44,815 nucleotides of DNA from a virus. The notes under the pieces are model-generated. The model was not told the DNA's origin and did no database searches. It saw only the letters and a list, made by a program, of their open reading frames with translations. The stretch is from positions 1 to 44,815 of the IMG/VR virus record IMGVR_UViG_3300042462_000573; one strand, given 5' to 3'. A program made the position numbers and the translations under genes. Shown piece after piece: positions 1-8,469 of this stretch; position 1 is the stretch's first letter; the number at the start of each line of letters is the position of its first letter.

Positions 1-1277
1 GGATTCAATGTCTCTAATGCTGACTGTAGCTCTAATATAGTTGCTGTTGTGTCTCCTGCATTTCTTTGAACTATATCTGTTAAAGATATTCCAAAACCCT
101 CAAACATTCCTTTTGCTACTTTAGTTGGATTAATTAAAGAAGCTAAACCAGATTTTAATGCGTTTGCTCCTTCTGAAGCATTAATTCCGCCTTCTCTCAT
201 TGCAGTTAAATAAAGAGCAAGATCTTTTACGTCTCCACCAAGACCTTTAACAATTGGACCCGCTTTAGGAATTGCTTCTACTAAATCGTTTAGGGTAGTT
301 GAAGTTTGGTTTTCTACTGCGTTAAGAAAGTTAATTGATTCAGACAACTCTTCTGTATTTTGTTTAAATGCTGTTTGAATTGCAAGTGTTGCTTTCATTG
401 CATCTTGTCTATCTACTTCACCAAGAACTGCTAAGCGAGTAGTTTCTTTAATTGAACCAAGTAATTCGTTTCCTTGTTTTCCAGTAGCTGCAATGTCCGC
501 AGCCAACGCAATTGTTTCTGTAAATGAGCTACCGTATGCTTTAGCTATTTCATTTGCGGTTTGAATTACGTCTTGCCTTACTTTGCCAAGTTCTTGTGAT
601 GAAACTGCTGCAATTCCGCCATAAACTTTTGTTAATCTTACAAGTTGTTGATCAGCGTTTTTAAATGCATCTGCAGAGGCTTTTCCAAATGCTAAAAGTG
701 GTACTGTTAATCCTACTGTTAATTGACGTCCAGCCCACTGTGTATTTTTACCCCAGTTAATTAATTGCCCAGCACCTTCTTGAATAACTTTATTCATAAT
801 CATTAATTCTTGCTTGGCTATTGCTGTTTTGTTTTTAACTACATCTAAGCCTCTTGGTATATGAACATTGTATTGCATCATACCTTCGGCATTTCTGCCC
901 AGTGGTTGAAGAACTGAATTTTGTAGTTGTACTTGCTGTTTTGCTAAATCTCTTATTAATCCACCGTTTGATTTTATGTGTTGTGAATAAGTTTGAAAAA
1001 ACTTACCAAGCTTCATCTGGCCTTTATCTAATTGAGAGCCAAATTTTTCTACGTCTGAACTTAAGCTAACAAAGTGTGTTGAGAATTGACCTGTGCTTCG
1101 CATTGTTTCTGCAAAGGATCTATTCATTACAGCAACTTGCGCTGCTAATGTTTTATTGGTTGCTTGTAGTTTGTCTTGTAAACCTGTTAAGGCTGAAGAT
1201 ACCTTATTAAGATCTGTAATAAGATTTGAGAAATCAGATTTAGCAACTATATTCGTTACTATTTGTTCTTCAGCCAT
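1..1277 (-). CDS. Tail tape-measure protein, N-terminal part (cut by window edge)
   Basis: An open frame runs leftwards from ATG at 1277-1275 to the window edge without a stop (425 codons seen). The product starts MAEEQIVTNIV. It has a coiled-coil-like Gln/Asn/Lys-rich first part (about residues 1-150). A TP901-type tape-measure core follows, with the readable stretches GLGGDVKDLALYLTAMREGG and NALKSGLASLINPTKVAKG at about 345-400. Such proteins set tail length and form the tail lumen. It lies directly after the frameshifted chaperone pair, the classic siphovirus order, which supports the call. The C-terminal part, often with lytic domains, is outside the window. Confidence 0.88.
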   Translation of the reverse strand, partial: MAEEQIVTNIVAKSDFSNLITDLNKVSSALTGLQDKLQATNKTLAAQVAVMNRSFAETMRSTGQFSTHFVSLSSDVEKFGSQLDKGQMKLGKFFQTYSQHIKSNGGLIRDLAKQQVQLQNSVLQPLGRNAEGMMQYNVHIPRGLDVVKNKTAIAKQELMIMNKVIQEGAGQLINWGKNTQWAGRQLTVGLTVPLLAFGKASADAFKNADQQLVRLTKVYGGIAAVSSQELGKVRQDVIQTANEIAKAYGSSFTETIALAADIAATGKQGNELLGSIKETTRLAVLGEVDRQDAMKATLAIQTAFKQNTEELSESINFLNAVENQTSTTLNDLVEAIPKAGPIVKGLGGDVKDLALYLTAMREGGINASEGANALKSGLASLINPTKVAKGMFEGFGISLTDIVQRNAGDTTATILELQSALETLN

Positions 1278-1287
1278 TAACTATATT

Positions 1288-1946
1288 CTACCCCTTAGAG
1301 TATCCTAACCCTGCCCCAATACCAAATCCTTGCTGTGCTGCAAGTGGGCCTTGTAAGGAAACTACATCATCTCCTGATGCATCTATTCCTAAAGCCTTTC
1401 TTTGTATATCTTCGAAGGTTGGACCTTCTGTTTTTTCTTCTTCGTTTAAGTTTACACCTTGTAAAGAAGCCAAGAATTTTCTTTTTTCTTCTTCAGTCTT
1501 TTGCATAGACTTAAATGTTTGTATTAACTCTGGCATTGAAAGACTTTCTTCCAGTTCTTCGTAATTTTTCCAATTACCTAAAAGAAAAACTTCTCCTAGC
1601 AAAGCGGCTAAATCTAGTTCTGACCAGCCAGAACCGCTGCCGCTAGAAGGTTTGGGTCGTCAAGCTTGATCCCTCCGCAAACGTCAAGAATGCGATTGAT
1701 TGTTGGCATGTCCAAAGCTTCTTCTAGTAAATCTTTATTTGCTACCAAATCTGGTAACTGTGACTGTATCGCAATTCCACATGCGTTAATTAGAATTGTT
1801 AATGTTTCGTCTTCATTTTCTGCCGATTGTGTTTTTTGAATCTCTGCCATAAACAGGCGTAGGGCCTTAATGCTTAGTGGCTTTAATTTAATCTTCGAAC
1901 CATTTTGCAGTTCAATTTCTTCTACATTGTATACGGTTGTAGCCAA
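1288..1946 (-). CDS. Tail assembly chaperone G-T fusion made by -1 frameshift
   Basis: The frame 1288-1602 (EVFLLGNWKNYEEL..., 104 aa from a TTG) has no convincing ribosome site of its own. It is open upstream in the -1 frame as far as the C-CCA-AAC heptamer in the upstream chaperone gene. A -1 slip there joins 99 residues of G to 120 residues of the T part, giving about 219 aa. In lambda-like and most siphoviruses the G and GT proteins chaperone the tape measure before tail-tube polymerisation. Size, order (tube protein, G, GT, tape measure) and the heptamer all agree. The T part is acidic at first and ends in a Gly/Ala-rich tail. Confidence 0.82.
1614..1946 (-). CDS. Tail assembly chaperone G
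   Basis: A 110-aa product beginning MATTVYNVEEIELQNG and ending AAAVLAGQN. The first codon is TTG (1946-1944), chosen because AGGAGG lies 6 nt before it and no ATG is nearby. The N-terminal beta-strand pattern (EIELQNGSKIKLKPLSI) is usual for small tail chaperones. The gene sits between the tail tube and the tape measure and has its own promoter at 1973-2001. It keeps the tape measure soluble during tail assembly and also supplies the N-terminal part of the GT fusion. Confidence 0.82.
   Translation of the reverse strand: MATTVYNVEEIELQNGSKIKLKPLSIKALRLFMAEIQKTQSAENEDETLTILINACGIAIQSQLPDLVANKDLLEEALDMPTINRILDVCGGIKLDDPNLLAAAVLAGQN
1650..1656 (-). promoter_or_regulatory. -1 frameshift slippery heptamer CCCAAAC
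   Basis: Read on the minus strand, codons GAC-CCA-AAC contain C CCA AAC, which fits the X XXY YYZ rule. After slipping to CCC AAA the ribosome continues with CCT and stays open to the stop at 1288. The zero frame ends 11 codons later at 1614. Confidence 0.8.
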
Positions 1947-1972
1947 TTTATCCTCCTAGGATCGTCTAAATT

Positions 1973-2001
1973 ATTATAACATATAGGTATTATCACTACA
2001 A
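1973..2001 (-). promoter_or_regulatory. Promoter for tail chaperone / tape-measure genes
   Basis: On the minus strand TTGTAG (2001-1996), a 17-nt spacer and TATAAT (1978-1973) precede AGGAGG and the TTG start at 1946. It lies just past the terminator hairpin at 2008-2031, so the chaperone/tape-measure unit can be transcribed separately from the tail tube gene. Confidence 0.6.
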
Positions 2002-2007
2002 ATAGAA

Positions 2008-2031
2008 AGACCCCCAAATTAATGGGGGTCT
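2008..2031 (-). terminator. Terminator after the tail tube gene
   Basis: A perfect 8-bp stem AGACCCCC/GGGGGTCT with loop AAATTAAT. On the minus strand it is followed by TTCTATTTG, a weak T tract. It lies 22 nt beyond the stop of the tail tube gene and probably gives that gene a partly monocistronic, abundant transcript. Confidence 0.72.
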
Positions 2032-2052
2032 CTATAATTTAATTAATTTAAA

Positions 2053-2715
2053 TTAAACTGTTAATACACGGTCAATAATCTTGCCGTATTCTGCTCCTGC
2101 ATATGCTGCATCTGGAAGAAGACGGAATGTTACTGGGAATGTGGTTGCCTGTGAACGAGCCAAAGAGAACTGTGACTGTTGTACTGACAAAACACGACGT
2201 GCATAATATACACGCTCTGTTGCCGTGGCAGCTGCTGTTGGTGCTGCACCGACTGCAATTAATTGACGCTCTGTTGCAGCTGCTCCAAGAGCACCTGCCT
2301 CAAGACCTAGAGTCTCTGTTGCTGTTAGTCCTGTACCTGTTTCTGTTAATGTAGCAGCTCGTTGTCCGAAAACTACTAGAACGTTTTCTAGTGTTCCTTC
2401 GGCCATTTCTGTTGCGATCATAACCTCCATCGCAGACTTGAACAGCTTAGCTGTATCAAGTAGCTGATCTACTGTTACTGAATCGTATGTTGGGTTGTAA
2501 GTGATTTGAAGACCGTTGTTGGTATAACCAACGTTACGATACTTTGAACCAGCTAAACCGTTTAGTGTATCTGTGTATGACTCTCCAGATACGTATGCAG
2601 CTGCTGCTGCTGAACCTGGCTCTTGTACTACATAACCTGACTGTGTTGAGTCTTTTTCAGAAATGAAAAGTGGTGATGCACCTACAAGAATATTCTTGGC
2701 ATTGTTAAATGACAT
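2053..2715 (-). CDS. Major tail (tube) protein
   Basis: A 220-aa protein starting MSFNNAKNILVGASPLFIS, preceded by a strong GGAGG ribosome site. It is rich in Ala, Thr, Val and Gly. Phrases such as GLQITYNPTYDSVTVDQLLD are typical of siphovirus tail tube subunits, in which a long beta-hairpin stacks the hexameric rings. It lies after the tail-completion gene and before the chaperones, with its own promoter and terminator, as expected for a protein needed in hundreds of copies. Residues 120-175 are unusually Ala/Thr-rich (ATLTETGTGLTATET...) and may be a surface loop or insertion. No Ig-like extra domain is evident. Confidence 0.85.
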   Translation of the reverse strand: MSFNNAKNILVGASPLFISEKDSTQSGYVVQEPGSAAAAAYVSGESYTDTLNGLAGSKYRNVGYTNNGLQITYNPTYDSVTVDQLLDTAKLFKSAMEVMIATEMAEGTLENVLVVFGQRAATLTETGTGLTATETLGLEAGALGAAATERQLIAVGAAPTAAATATERVYYARRVLSVQQSQFSLARSQATTFPVTFRLLPDAAYAGAEYGKIIDRVLTV

Positions 2716-2792
2716 TTACTACCTCCTGTATTTCAATATATATATATTTAAATCCTAAAATCAAGCTGGCTAGGCTTCTTTCCTCTAGGTCA

Positions 2793-2821
2793 ATTATACG
2801 GAACAAGTTGACTAAAAGCAA
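2793..2821 (-). promoter_or_regulatory. Promoter for the major tail protein
   Basis: On the minus strand TTGCTT (2821-2816), a 17-nt spacer and TATAAT (2798-2793). The leader is about 75 nt and ends in a strong GGAGG site before the ATG at 2715. Confidence 0.65.
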
Positions 2822-2822
2822 C

Positions 2823-3335
2823 CTATAGGAATCTTCCTGCCTGGTCTGTTATTCTAGAGTATTTAACCTCTAATGTTATATCTGCTGAAAGGAACCCCTG
2901 TAGCTCTTGAGAAGGTGCCGTTGGGGATATATCTGCTATAAATATACTATGGAATTTAAATTTATCATTTATATCATCTGATTTATTTATGTCTCCAGCA
3001 GAGTCGTCCATACGTCTAAATAGGTCGGTTATTAGATTTCGAATTTCTGATATTTCAGAAACATCTGTGGAGTAGACAGTAAATAGTATTTGCTCACAGC
3101 ATATTAGCCAATTTTCTTCATACGATAATCCAACCTTGTCATATACAATATGCTTTTTCCCGCTTAAAAATTGATTCATTTCTGGGGACTGTTGAACTGG
3201 AATAATAGGGATTATGACGTCTCCAAGAGAATCGCTATAATACTCTTCTGGATCAAAGACATTATACGAGCATAGGTTTTCCCATAAATACTTTCTAATT
3301 TCAAACATGGCGTCTAATTTATAATTGGCTGTCAT
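2823..3335 (-). CDS. Tail completion / tail terminator protein
   Basis: A 170-aa protein beginning MTANYKLDAMFEIRKYLWEN. It overlaps the preceding neck gene by 4 nt. The position (after the neck protein, immediately before the tail tube) and size match the tail-terminator proteins that cap the tube and bind the head-closure ring. Weak support comes from the alpha/beta layout: an N-terminal helix, then a strand region (ENWLICCEQILFTVYS) and a C-terminal strand (ADITLEVKYSRITDQ). The family call rests on gene order more than on motifs. Confidence 0.65.
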   Translation of the reverse strand: MTANYKLDAMFEIRKYLWENLCSYNVFDPEEYYSDSLGDVIIPIIPVQQSPEMNQFLSGKKHIVYDKVGLSYEENWLICCEQILFTVYSTDVSEISEIRNLITDLFRRMDDSAGDINKSDDINDKFKFHSIFIADISPTAPSQELQGFLSADITLEVKYSRITDQAGRFL

Positions 3336-4120
3336 ATCATTGCACCCCCAAATGATTGTTCTACTGCTGAGTCCGCCATAGATCTAATTGAGTTTGGAGA
3401 GAATGAATATTGAACTCTTTTAATTGGAGCAGGTATTCTTAATGCCTTGGAAATTTCTGAATTAAATATCTGTTGAAATCCAGATTTTCTAATAGCGTTA
3501 TTTACTAAATTACCACTAAAGAATCTTGAATAATATAATGTAAATTGATTTTTAACACTAGGTCCTCCTGGCCTTTTAACGGTCACTGAGGCCCCTATTG
3601 GCATAAAGACTGTTCTACCATTAGATTCAAATACTAGCCTCTCAGAATGGCGTGGAGCAATTATTAGGGGCATGCCTGCTTCCATCACGGACGCTTTATT
3701 AACAAAAACATGCTTTCTATTATTTTCTGGAGATGGGACAAATGATTTAGATGGCTGTAACTCATAATTTACCTTAAATGAAATACCATCGCCATCAATT
3801 GTTTTTAATTTAAACAATCTAGCGCTTTTATTTCCAGTCCTTTGCCACTCATAGACATGGTGTAATGATTTTGGCTTTGATCTAGCTTGAGCATCTATAT
3901 GTTCTCCAAAATCTTTATTTATCTGAGTAAAGATTATTTTCTTAAATGCATTTTTAAATCTTTTGCTGTTACTAAATTTAGCTATAACATTAGCTTCATA
4001 ATATAAAGCCGCTGATATTTGCGCTACATTACTGTCTCTGATTAAGGAGTCTTTAGGTTGACCGTGCATTAACCGCTCTAGTCCAGAAGCAGCCTGCAAT
4101 AACATTACGTTAGATTCCAA
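3332..4120 (-). CDS. Neck / minor tail connector protein (Ne1-like)
   Basis: A 262-aa protein located between head closure and tail completion, overlapping both neighbours. It is basic and contains KRFKNAFKKIIFTQINKDFG near residues 55-75 and a region with MPLIIAPRHSERLVFESNG. HK97-gp10-like neck proteins occupy this place but are usually 110-150 aa, so this one is long. It probably sits at the head-tail joint. No catalytic motif is seen. Assignment by position; an alternative is an unrelated minor virion protein. Confidence 0.55.
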   Translation of the reverse strand: MESNVMLLQAASGLERLMHGQPKDSLIRDSNVAQISAALYYEANVIAKFSNSKRFKNAFKKIIFTQINKDFGEHIDAQARSKPKSLHHVYEWQRTGNKSARLFKLKTIDGDGISFKVNYELQPSKSFVPSPENNRKHVFVNKASVMEAGMPLIIAPRHSERLVFESNGRTVFMPIGASVTVKRPGGPSVKNQFTLYYSRFFSGNLVNNAIRKSGFQQIFNSEISKALRIPAPIKRVQYSFSPNSIRSMADSAVEQSFGGAMI

Positions 4121-4538
4121 TTTGCTGGTTCTCCGATCTTTTTAGTACGGCACTCCAAGCAAGTACATCTCCAAATGGATCTGTCATTGGGGTTACTCCG
4201 ACTACTTCAAATACGGTTGGGGTATCATTTGGATAATCTAATTCTGTCCAAATATTCTCGCCATTGCCTGTTCTAATATTTGTGATTTTTTCTCTAATGG
4301 ATAGCTTTGAGTTTGTTCTAACTTCTATAACTTGAACGTTTTCGTATTTAGTTCCAAGAACTTGCCTGTCACCACTTCGTGCTGTGGCTGTGTTACTAAT
4401 AACGCCTTTTGCATAACAAGAAACTGTTTTTATATAGCTCCACTCTTTTTTGATTGCCCCAGTAGATACGTCTTGAGAGTCCGATTGCTTGTAGACATCC
4501 ATAAGCATAGAAAACGAAGCATCTACTACTCGAAACAT
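4110..4538 (-). CDS. Head closure (stopper) protein
   Basis: A 142-aa beta-rich protein starting MFRVVDASFSMLMDVYKQ. It has the usual phrase pattern of head-closure proteins: an early segment where the strand meets 'YKQ...DVSTGAIKKEWSYIKTV', a GDRQVLGTKYEN turn, and a C-terminal VFEVVGVTPMTDPFGDVLAWSA. It follows the adaptor gene with a one-base overlap and precedes the neck gene, which is the HK97/SPP1 order. It would seal the portal channel after packaging. Confidence 0.65.
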   Translation of the reverse strand: MFRVVDASFSMLMDVYKQSDSQDVSTGAIKKEWSYIKTVSCYAKGVISNTATARSGDRQVLGTKYENVQVIEVRTNSKLSIREKITNIRTGNGENIWTELDYPNDTPTVFEVVGVTPMTDPFGDVLAWSAVLKRSENQQIGI

Positions 4539-5518
4539 CAGATTACCATTAATTGAGTTAATACATATGGAAGAAGTATTTGGTCTACGTATACATTTCC
4601 TGTTCCACGATATGCCTCTGCATTGTACTCAAACTTCCAATCAAATGACTGAACATTGTTTACGTATTTTGCTCTCCAAATAGAGTCTTTAGAAAAATAA
4701 TCTTTTATTAATTCTATACATGCTATTTTAATATCATCTGGTACAGTGTCCCATCCATATCTTCCTTGCACACGATATCTGGAGTCTTTAATAAAGACTC
4801 CGTAACCATAATCGTTGATGGATGGAGGAACCATTCCGTTTGCTGTGTAGACTGTATTGTCCAGCATTTCTGCTCTGTTAATTCTTATTCCAAAACCAGA
4901 TTCTGTTACTTGAGTTGAATAATTCCAATTATTTATTTCATTAATAGTATCTACTAGTAAGATATCATTTGAATATAGTTTATGTAATGTGTTTAATTTA
5001 AAAGGTAGTGGGAGGATGTCTGAGCCCGAACCATAGGCAATTTGAACATCATCGTATAGACAAAACTTTTGGCCCGTATAGTTTTCTATTACTTTTCGTG
5101 CAAACTTTTCTGCCATTACTAGTTCGTGATATGATTTATATCCTGGGTCAGATGAATCTGATGCAAATCCCATATCTTGAATATGGTTAAAATCAACGTA
5201 AGGAGTTACAACAAAAACGTCTTCAGTTTTAACAACAGATGTTCCGCTAACTGCATACTCCCACTTAAGTCTTAAAGTTCTGTTTCTGTCTGTATATGCA
5301 TAAGGAACGTTAACTATATATGTTCCTGGATTGTTTTCATCGAGGGTTGATGTAATGGTTGTCAAAAGCGTGGTCGAAGCAATCGCAGGACTTACTGCTG
5401 GATCATTTGTTACGTCATAAATTTTGACAATTGGTGCAGAGGTTGCGTCTGAAACATCTCCGTTCCAGAACACTCTATGTGTTACTGGAGATTGTGAACC
5501 TACTAATACTTCTGCCAT
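4538..5518 (-). CDS. Head-tail adaptor, with N-terminal beta domain
   Basis: A 326-aa protein. The first about 110 residues (SPVTHRVFWNGDVSDATSAP...) look like an Ig/jelly-roll-type beta domain. The remainder contains YHELVMAEKFARKVIENYTG and, near the end, DDIKIACIELIKDYFSKDS, the helical pattern of gp6-like connector proteins. Classic adaptors are about 100-200 aa, so the N-terminal beta domain is an extension. It probably decorates the connector or contacts the capsid. It bridges the portal and the head-closure ring. Confidence 0.7.
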   Translation of the reverse strand: MAEVLVGSQSPVTHRVFWNGDVSDATSAPIVKIYDVTNDPAVSPAIASTTLLTTITSTLDENNPGTYIVNVPYAYTDRNRTLRLKWEYAVSGTSVVKTEDVFVVTPYVDFNHIQDMGFASDSSDPGYKSYHELVMAEKFARKVIENYTGQKFCLYDDVQIAYGSGSDILPLPFKLNTLHKLYSNDILLVDTINEINNWNYSTQVTESGFGIRINRAEMLDNTVYTANGMVPPSINDYGYGVFIKDSRYRVQGRYGWDTVPDDIKIACIELIKDYFSKDSIWRAKYVNNVQSFDWKFEYNAEAYRGTGNVYVDQILLPYVLTQLMVI

Positions 5519-5532
5519 GTTAAAGGTTTAAA

Positions 5533-5928
5533 TTAGTTGTAGAAGTCTTGTGCTTCCTTTGGTGTGGCTAATCTAAAACCTTCCTCCTTATCAAAAATTT
5601 CTTGAGCTGCCTCTTCTGACATTGCTGCAAAAGGATGATCTCTTGTAAACGTGTATCCCATTGTATCGTACCTATGGTTAGATCTATCCATTCTTACAAG
5701 AACTTCGTCTTTATTTTGTTTTTTCTTTACATCAAATCTTGGTAAAACTTCAATCTCTTCTTTTGCATCATCTACATCTTTAAGTGTTTTTGAGTATACC
5801 GCCCAAGTTACACCTTCTTCTGATAGTCCCGCAATTATGTCTGTTTTGCTTTTTAAGTTTTCTAAGTCTACTCCGAAGTCTTCGGCAACCTTTTTAAGTT
5901 CAGCTAATTTTAATGTCTCAAATGACAT
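5533..5928 (-). CDS. Head-associated protein with a SAP/HeH-like N-terminus
   Basis: A 131-aa acidic protein. Residues 1-35 (LKLAELKKVAEDFGVDLENL) match the helix-extended-helix (SAP/Rho-N-like) pattern often found in small phage head proteins encoded next to the major capsid gene. The C-terminal half has YDTMGYTFTRDHPFAAMSEEAAQEIF, resembling the short 'HPF' segment of such proteins. It lies between capsid and adaptor genes, behind its own promoter. A role as capsid accessory or head-completion factor is inferred only. Confidence 0.5.
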   Translation of the reverse strand: MSFETLKLAELKKVAEDFGVDLENLKSKTDIIAGLSEEGVTWAVYSKTLKDVDDAKEEIEVLPRFDVKKKQNKDEVLVRMDRSNHRYDTMGYTFTRDHPFAAMSEEAAQEIFDKEEGFRLATPKEAQDFYN

Positions 5929-5954
5929 ATATTCTCCTTAGTTTAGGTTATTTA

Positions 5955-5983
5955 ATTATAGCATTACTAAATTAAAATGAGAA
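5955..5983 (-). promoter_or_regulatory. Candidate promoter after the capsid gene
   Basis: On the minus strand TATAAT (5960-5955) lies 17 nt after a weak TTCTCA. It follows the terminator at 5984-6005 and precedes AAGGAG and the ATG at 5928. Confidence 0.45.
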
Positions 5984-6005
5984 GCCCCCAAAATTAATTG
6001 GGGGC
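5984..6005 (-). terminator. Terminator after the major capsid gene
   Basis: GCCCCC (5984-5989) pairs with GGGGGC (6000-6005) across a 10-nt AT-rich loop. It lies 23 nt past the capsid stop. Its sequence resembles the hairpin after the tail tube gene, so the two most abundant proteins share the same kind of 3' end. Confidence 0.68.
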
Positions 6006-6027
6006 CTCTATTTGGATTAATTCCTAA

Positions 6028-7086
6028 TTAGGAAGCAATCTTAACGTTCTTTACTACTACCCAAGCATCTGCTTGCTCAATTTGAACACCAACACGAGTA
6101 TACATTGTGTACTCGATTGAGTCCTTCTTTGGCCAGAAGAATCGGTATACAGTTACATCACGCTTGATACCAATAACTACGTTATTTGGGAATGTCAAGT
6201 GGACGTCACCGTGTGATCCTGTTGCTCCTGAGTATGAGCCAGTTTGTGTCTCGCTTAATAGCGGAACTTCAACAATTGGAATACCAAATGCGAAAGGTGC
6301 TACGTATCCTGCTGGACCGCCTAGTGGCTGTACGCCTCCACGGATAACGCTTGAAGCGATATCTTGTGGGTTAGCTGATCCATCTGCACCAAGTAATGAT
6401 GCTGAGTATAAGTAATCTTGAATCAAGTTTGAACCTGACAAGAAGCGAAGGTCTGTACGACGTTGCTTGTACTTACGTGGAAGTGCTTTTAATGCGCTAT
6501 TAAATGTAGCACGACTAATTGCGGCTCCACCTGCATCTACTACGTGACCGTTTGCTTTTGCAAGCTTAACTGTTCCGTCAAATGCTTTGTAAAGTTGATC
6601 AGATGATAGAGCTGTGTTTCCGTTAAGAACCAAGTCTTCAATATCGTTACCAGCCTGTGTTGCCATCAGACGTGCAATATGATCTTCTAGATCTGCACCT
6701 TCAATGTTGTCTTCTAAAGACTCAGTTGAAAGTTCCCAATCTAGACGTAACTTCTTTGTTGTCAAAGAAATTTTTGAGAATGTCACAGCAGAGTTACCAC
6801 TGTTTGCGTCATCTCCTTCAGTCGCAAGTTTCATAAGCTTTTCGCCTACTCCCATGCGATCAATTTCAGTTGTATCAGATTTCATTCTAACGGTACGTGC
6901 GACTTTACCAATTACGGTTGCATCGAACATGTAGTCTAGAAATCGAGCTGATTGTTCTGGATTAAGTAATCCACCATTGCCATTTTCTGACCCTGTGTGA
7001 ATTCCATCTCCTCCAGTTGTTGAGGCGAATGTGCCTGTGGCTGTTGTGCCAGTTGCAATTGCCTTTTCTAATAATTCATTGCTCAT
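6028..7086 (-). CDS. Major capsid protein (HK97 fold)
   Basis: A 352-aa protein starting MSNELLEKAIATGTTATGTF. The disordered Gly/Thr-rich N-terminus leads into LLNPEQSARFLDYMFDATVI. A segment with LTTKKLRLDWELSTESLEDN follows, usual for the HK97 E-loop/spine region. Near the C-terminus is HGDVHLTFPNNVVIGIKRDVTVYRFF, then YTMYTRVGVQIEQADAWVVV, the typical P-domain ending of phage capsid proteins. It directly follows the protease/scaffold gene. It would form the icosahedral shell. No separate delta domain is evident, since the scaffold is fused to the protease. Confidence 0.92.
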   Translation of the reverse strand: MSNELLEKAIATGTTATGTFASTTGGDGIHTGSENGNGGLLNPEQSARFLDYMFDATVIGKVARTVRMKSDTTEIDRMGVGEKLMKLATEGDDANSGNSAVTFSKISLTTKKLRLDWELSTESLEDNIEGADLEDHIARLMATQAGNDIEDLVLNGNTALSSDQLYKAFDGTVKLAKANGHVVDAGGAAISRATFNSALKALPRKYKQRRTDLRFLSGSNLIQDYLYSASLLGADGSANPQDIASSVIRGGVQPLGGPAGYVAPFAFGIPIVEVPLLSETQTGSYSGATGSHGDVHLTFPNNVVIGIKRDVTVYRFFWPKKDSIEYTMYTRVGVQIEQADAWVVVKNVKIAS

Positions 7087-7104
7087 ATTTATTTCACCTA
7101 CCCT

Positions 7105-8415
7105 TTATTTAAATAGTTCGTTTACGGAACCGAGGAAAGAACCGTTCCATTTTGATTTTTGTATTGCTACTTCCTGAGACCCGCCAAGGTCTGAGGACTT
7201 CTTAATTGCAGTCTCTGATTCTACTGCGTCGACACGCTTTTCTACATTATCAATCGTGCTCTTGATGTTCTCAACTGTTTTGCTGAGTTCTGTGTGTTTA
7301 TCTGCCAACTCTGAGATTTGAGTCTCAACGCTCTTGCTGAAAGCTTCAACTGTTTCTTTAATAGTTGTTACCTGTGCAGCATTAGCTTCTGAAGCTTTGC
7401 TTAGAGTATCTGAGAAAAAGCCTTTTAAATCACCTAACATTTTTGCAAAATCAGGTTCATCAACAACGACCTCTGAGACGTCTGCTGCTTTTTCAACGGT
7501 TTCGGCAGAAGTATCTGCTACTACGTCTTCTGTAACAGCTTTTTCAACTACTGCATCTTGTGCAGGTGCTGAAACTTCTACTGGAGCAGTTTCTTCAACT
7601 GCTACTGTTTCTGTGTTTTCTGACACTTCATTACCTCCTTGTGCGTTTGCCTGTTTTGCTATTGTTTGTGTTTCAGGCAACGTTAATCTTGACTTCTTAA
7701 ATGAAGCAAGAATCTTTTCTATTTCTTTAGCTTTGTTTACATCGTTACTTTCTACCCAGCCAATTAAACTTGCTGGCTTACCAGTTATTGGAGAATTAAA
7801 TTCTTTTTCTTTTGACATAAAAACAGAATCGCTTTCTTCACAATAAAAAATATTTTCTGTTGAAACTTCTGTTGCAATTCCTTTAAAAATTAATTGACCA
7901 TTCATTTTGGAAATTGAGATAATGTTACATAGTTCATTTGCTGGAGAATCTACGACTGATAGCTCTAGTAAAGAATAGTTTTTAATAAAACGAACTGATT
8001 GACCTGTAGATTTATTAACCTCGTTATCAGACTCAATAATTTTTCCACCAATTGAAAATCCTGAAAGAGTACCGTCTAAAACCTTTTCCCATGTATCTTG
8101 TGCACCTTTAGAAATGTATGCATCTACATAAACTCCGTTATAAAATTCTCCGCTTTTTGCATCAAAGTATGTTTCTGGCTTAAATGAAACCATTTTACCA
8201 ACTGCGTTTGACCCGTGCATTTCTCTAATGTTTCCACGGAAACCTTCAAATGCTTTTAGACTTGCTTCTGCGGTTACAACGTCATTTGTTTGATCTAGGT
8301 TGTCTAGTGTGGCAAAACCAGATACAGTTCTCTTTTCACGGTTTACTTTTGTGAATGGAACTGATAGGCTGATATTATCGCCATTGCTGGACCAATAAGA
8401 TTTTTCAATATTCAT
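7105..8415 (-). CDS. Prohead protease fused to a scaffold domain
   Basis: A 436-aa protein. Residues 1-165 are an HK97-type prohead protease: NREKRTVSGFATLDNLDQTND, then His67 in REMHGS, Ser121 in LSGFSIGG, and the family signature ELSVVDSPAN at 151-160. About 250-330 is a low-complexity Ala/Val/Glu region. About 335-415 is a coiled coil (DLKGFFSDTLSKASEANAAQ onwards), as in scaffolding proteins. It would direct capsid assembly and then cleave the scaffold. The ATG has no clear ribosome site, and a TAAAAT lies 7 nt upstream of it. Confidence 0.88.
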   Translation of the reverse strand: MNIEKSYWSSNGDNISLSVPFTKVNREKRTVSGFATLDNLDQTNDVVTAEASLKAFEGFRGNIREMHGSNAVGKMVSFKPETYFDAKSGEFYNGVYVDAYISKGAQDTWEKVLDGTLSGFSIGGKIIESDNEVNKSTGQSVRFIKNYSLLELSVVDSPANELCNIISISKMNGQLIFKGIATEVSTENIFYCEESDSVFMSKEKEFNSPITGKPASLIGWVESNDVNKAKEIEKILASFKKSRLTLPETQTIAKQANAQGGNEVSENTETVAVEETAPVEVSAPAQDAVVEKAVTEDVVADTSAETVEKAADVSEVVVDEPDFAKMLGDLKGFFSDTLSKASEANAAQVTTIKETVEAFSKSVETQISELADKHTELSKTVENIKSTIDNVEKRVDAVESETAIKKSSDLGGSQEVAIQKSKWNGSFLGSVNELFK

Positions 8416-8445
8416 ATGCTCAATTTTATCTTTGTATATTTAAAA

Positions 8446-8464
8446 AGGCAAATAATGGTTGCCT
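8446..8464 (-). terminator. Terminator between portal and protease genes
   Basis: On the minus strand AGGCAA, a 7-nt loop and TTGCCT, followed at once by TTTTTAAATA. This is a compact rho-independent terminator 5 nt past the portal stop. It may limit read-through from the portal into the protease/capsid genes. Confidence 0.7.
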
Positions 8465-8469
8465 AATAA

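Noticed and set aside
854-1308. Two 71-aa plus-strand frames opposite the tape-measure gene
   Set aside because: They lie on the opposite strand of a long, coherent minus-strand reading frame and have no ribosome site.
7334-7846. 170-aa plus-strand frame in the protease/scaffold gene
   Set aside because: It is the antisense of the Ala/Val/Glu-rich scaffold region, Ser/Thr/Val low-complexity, without start signals.
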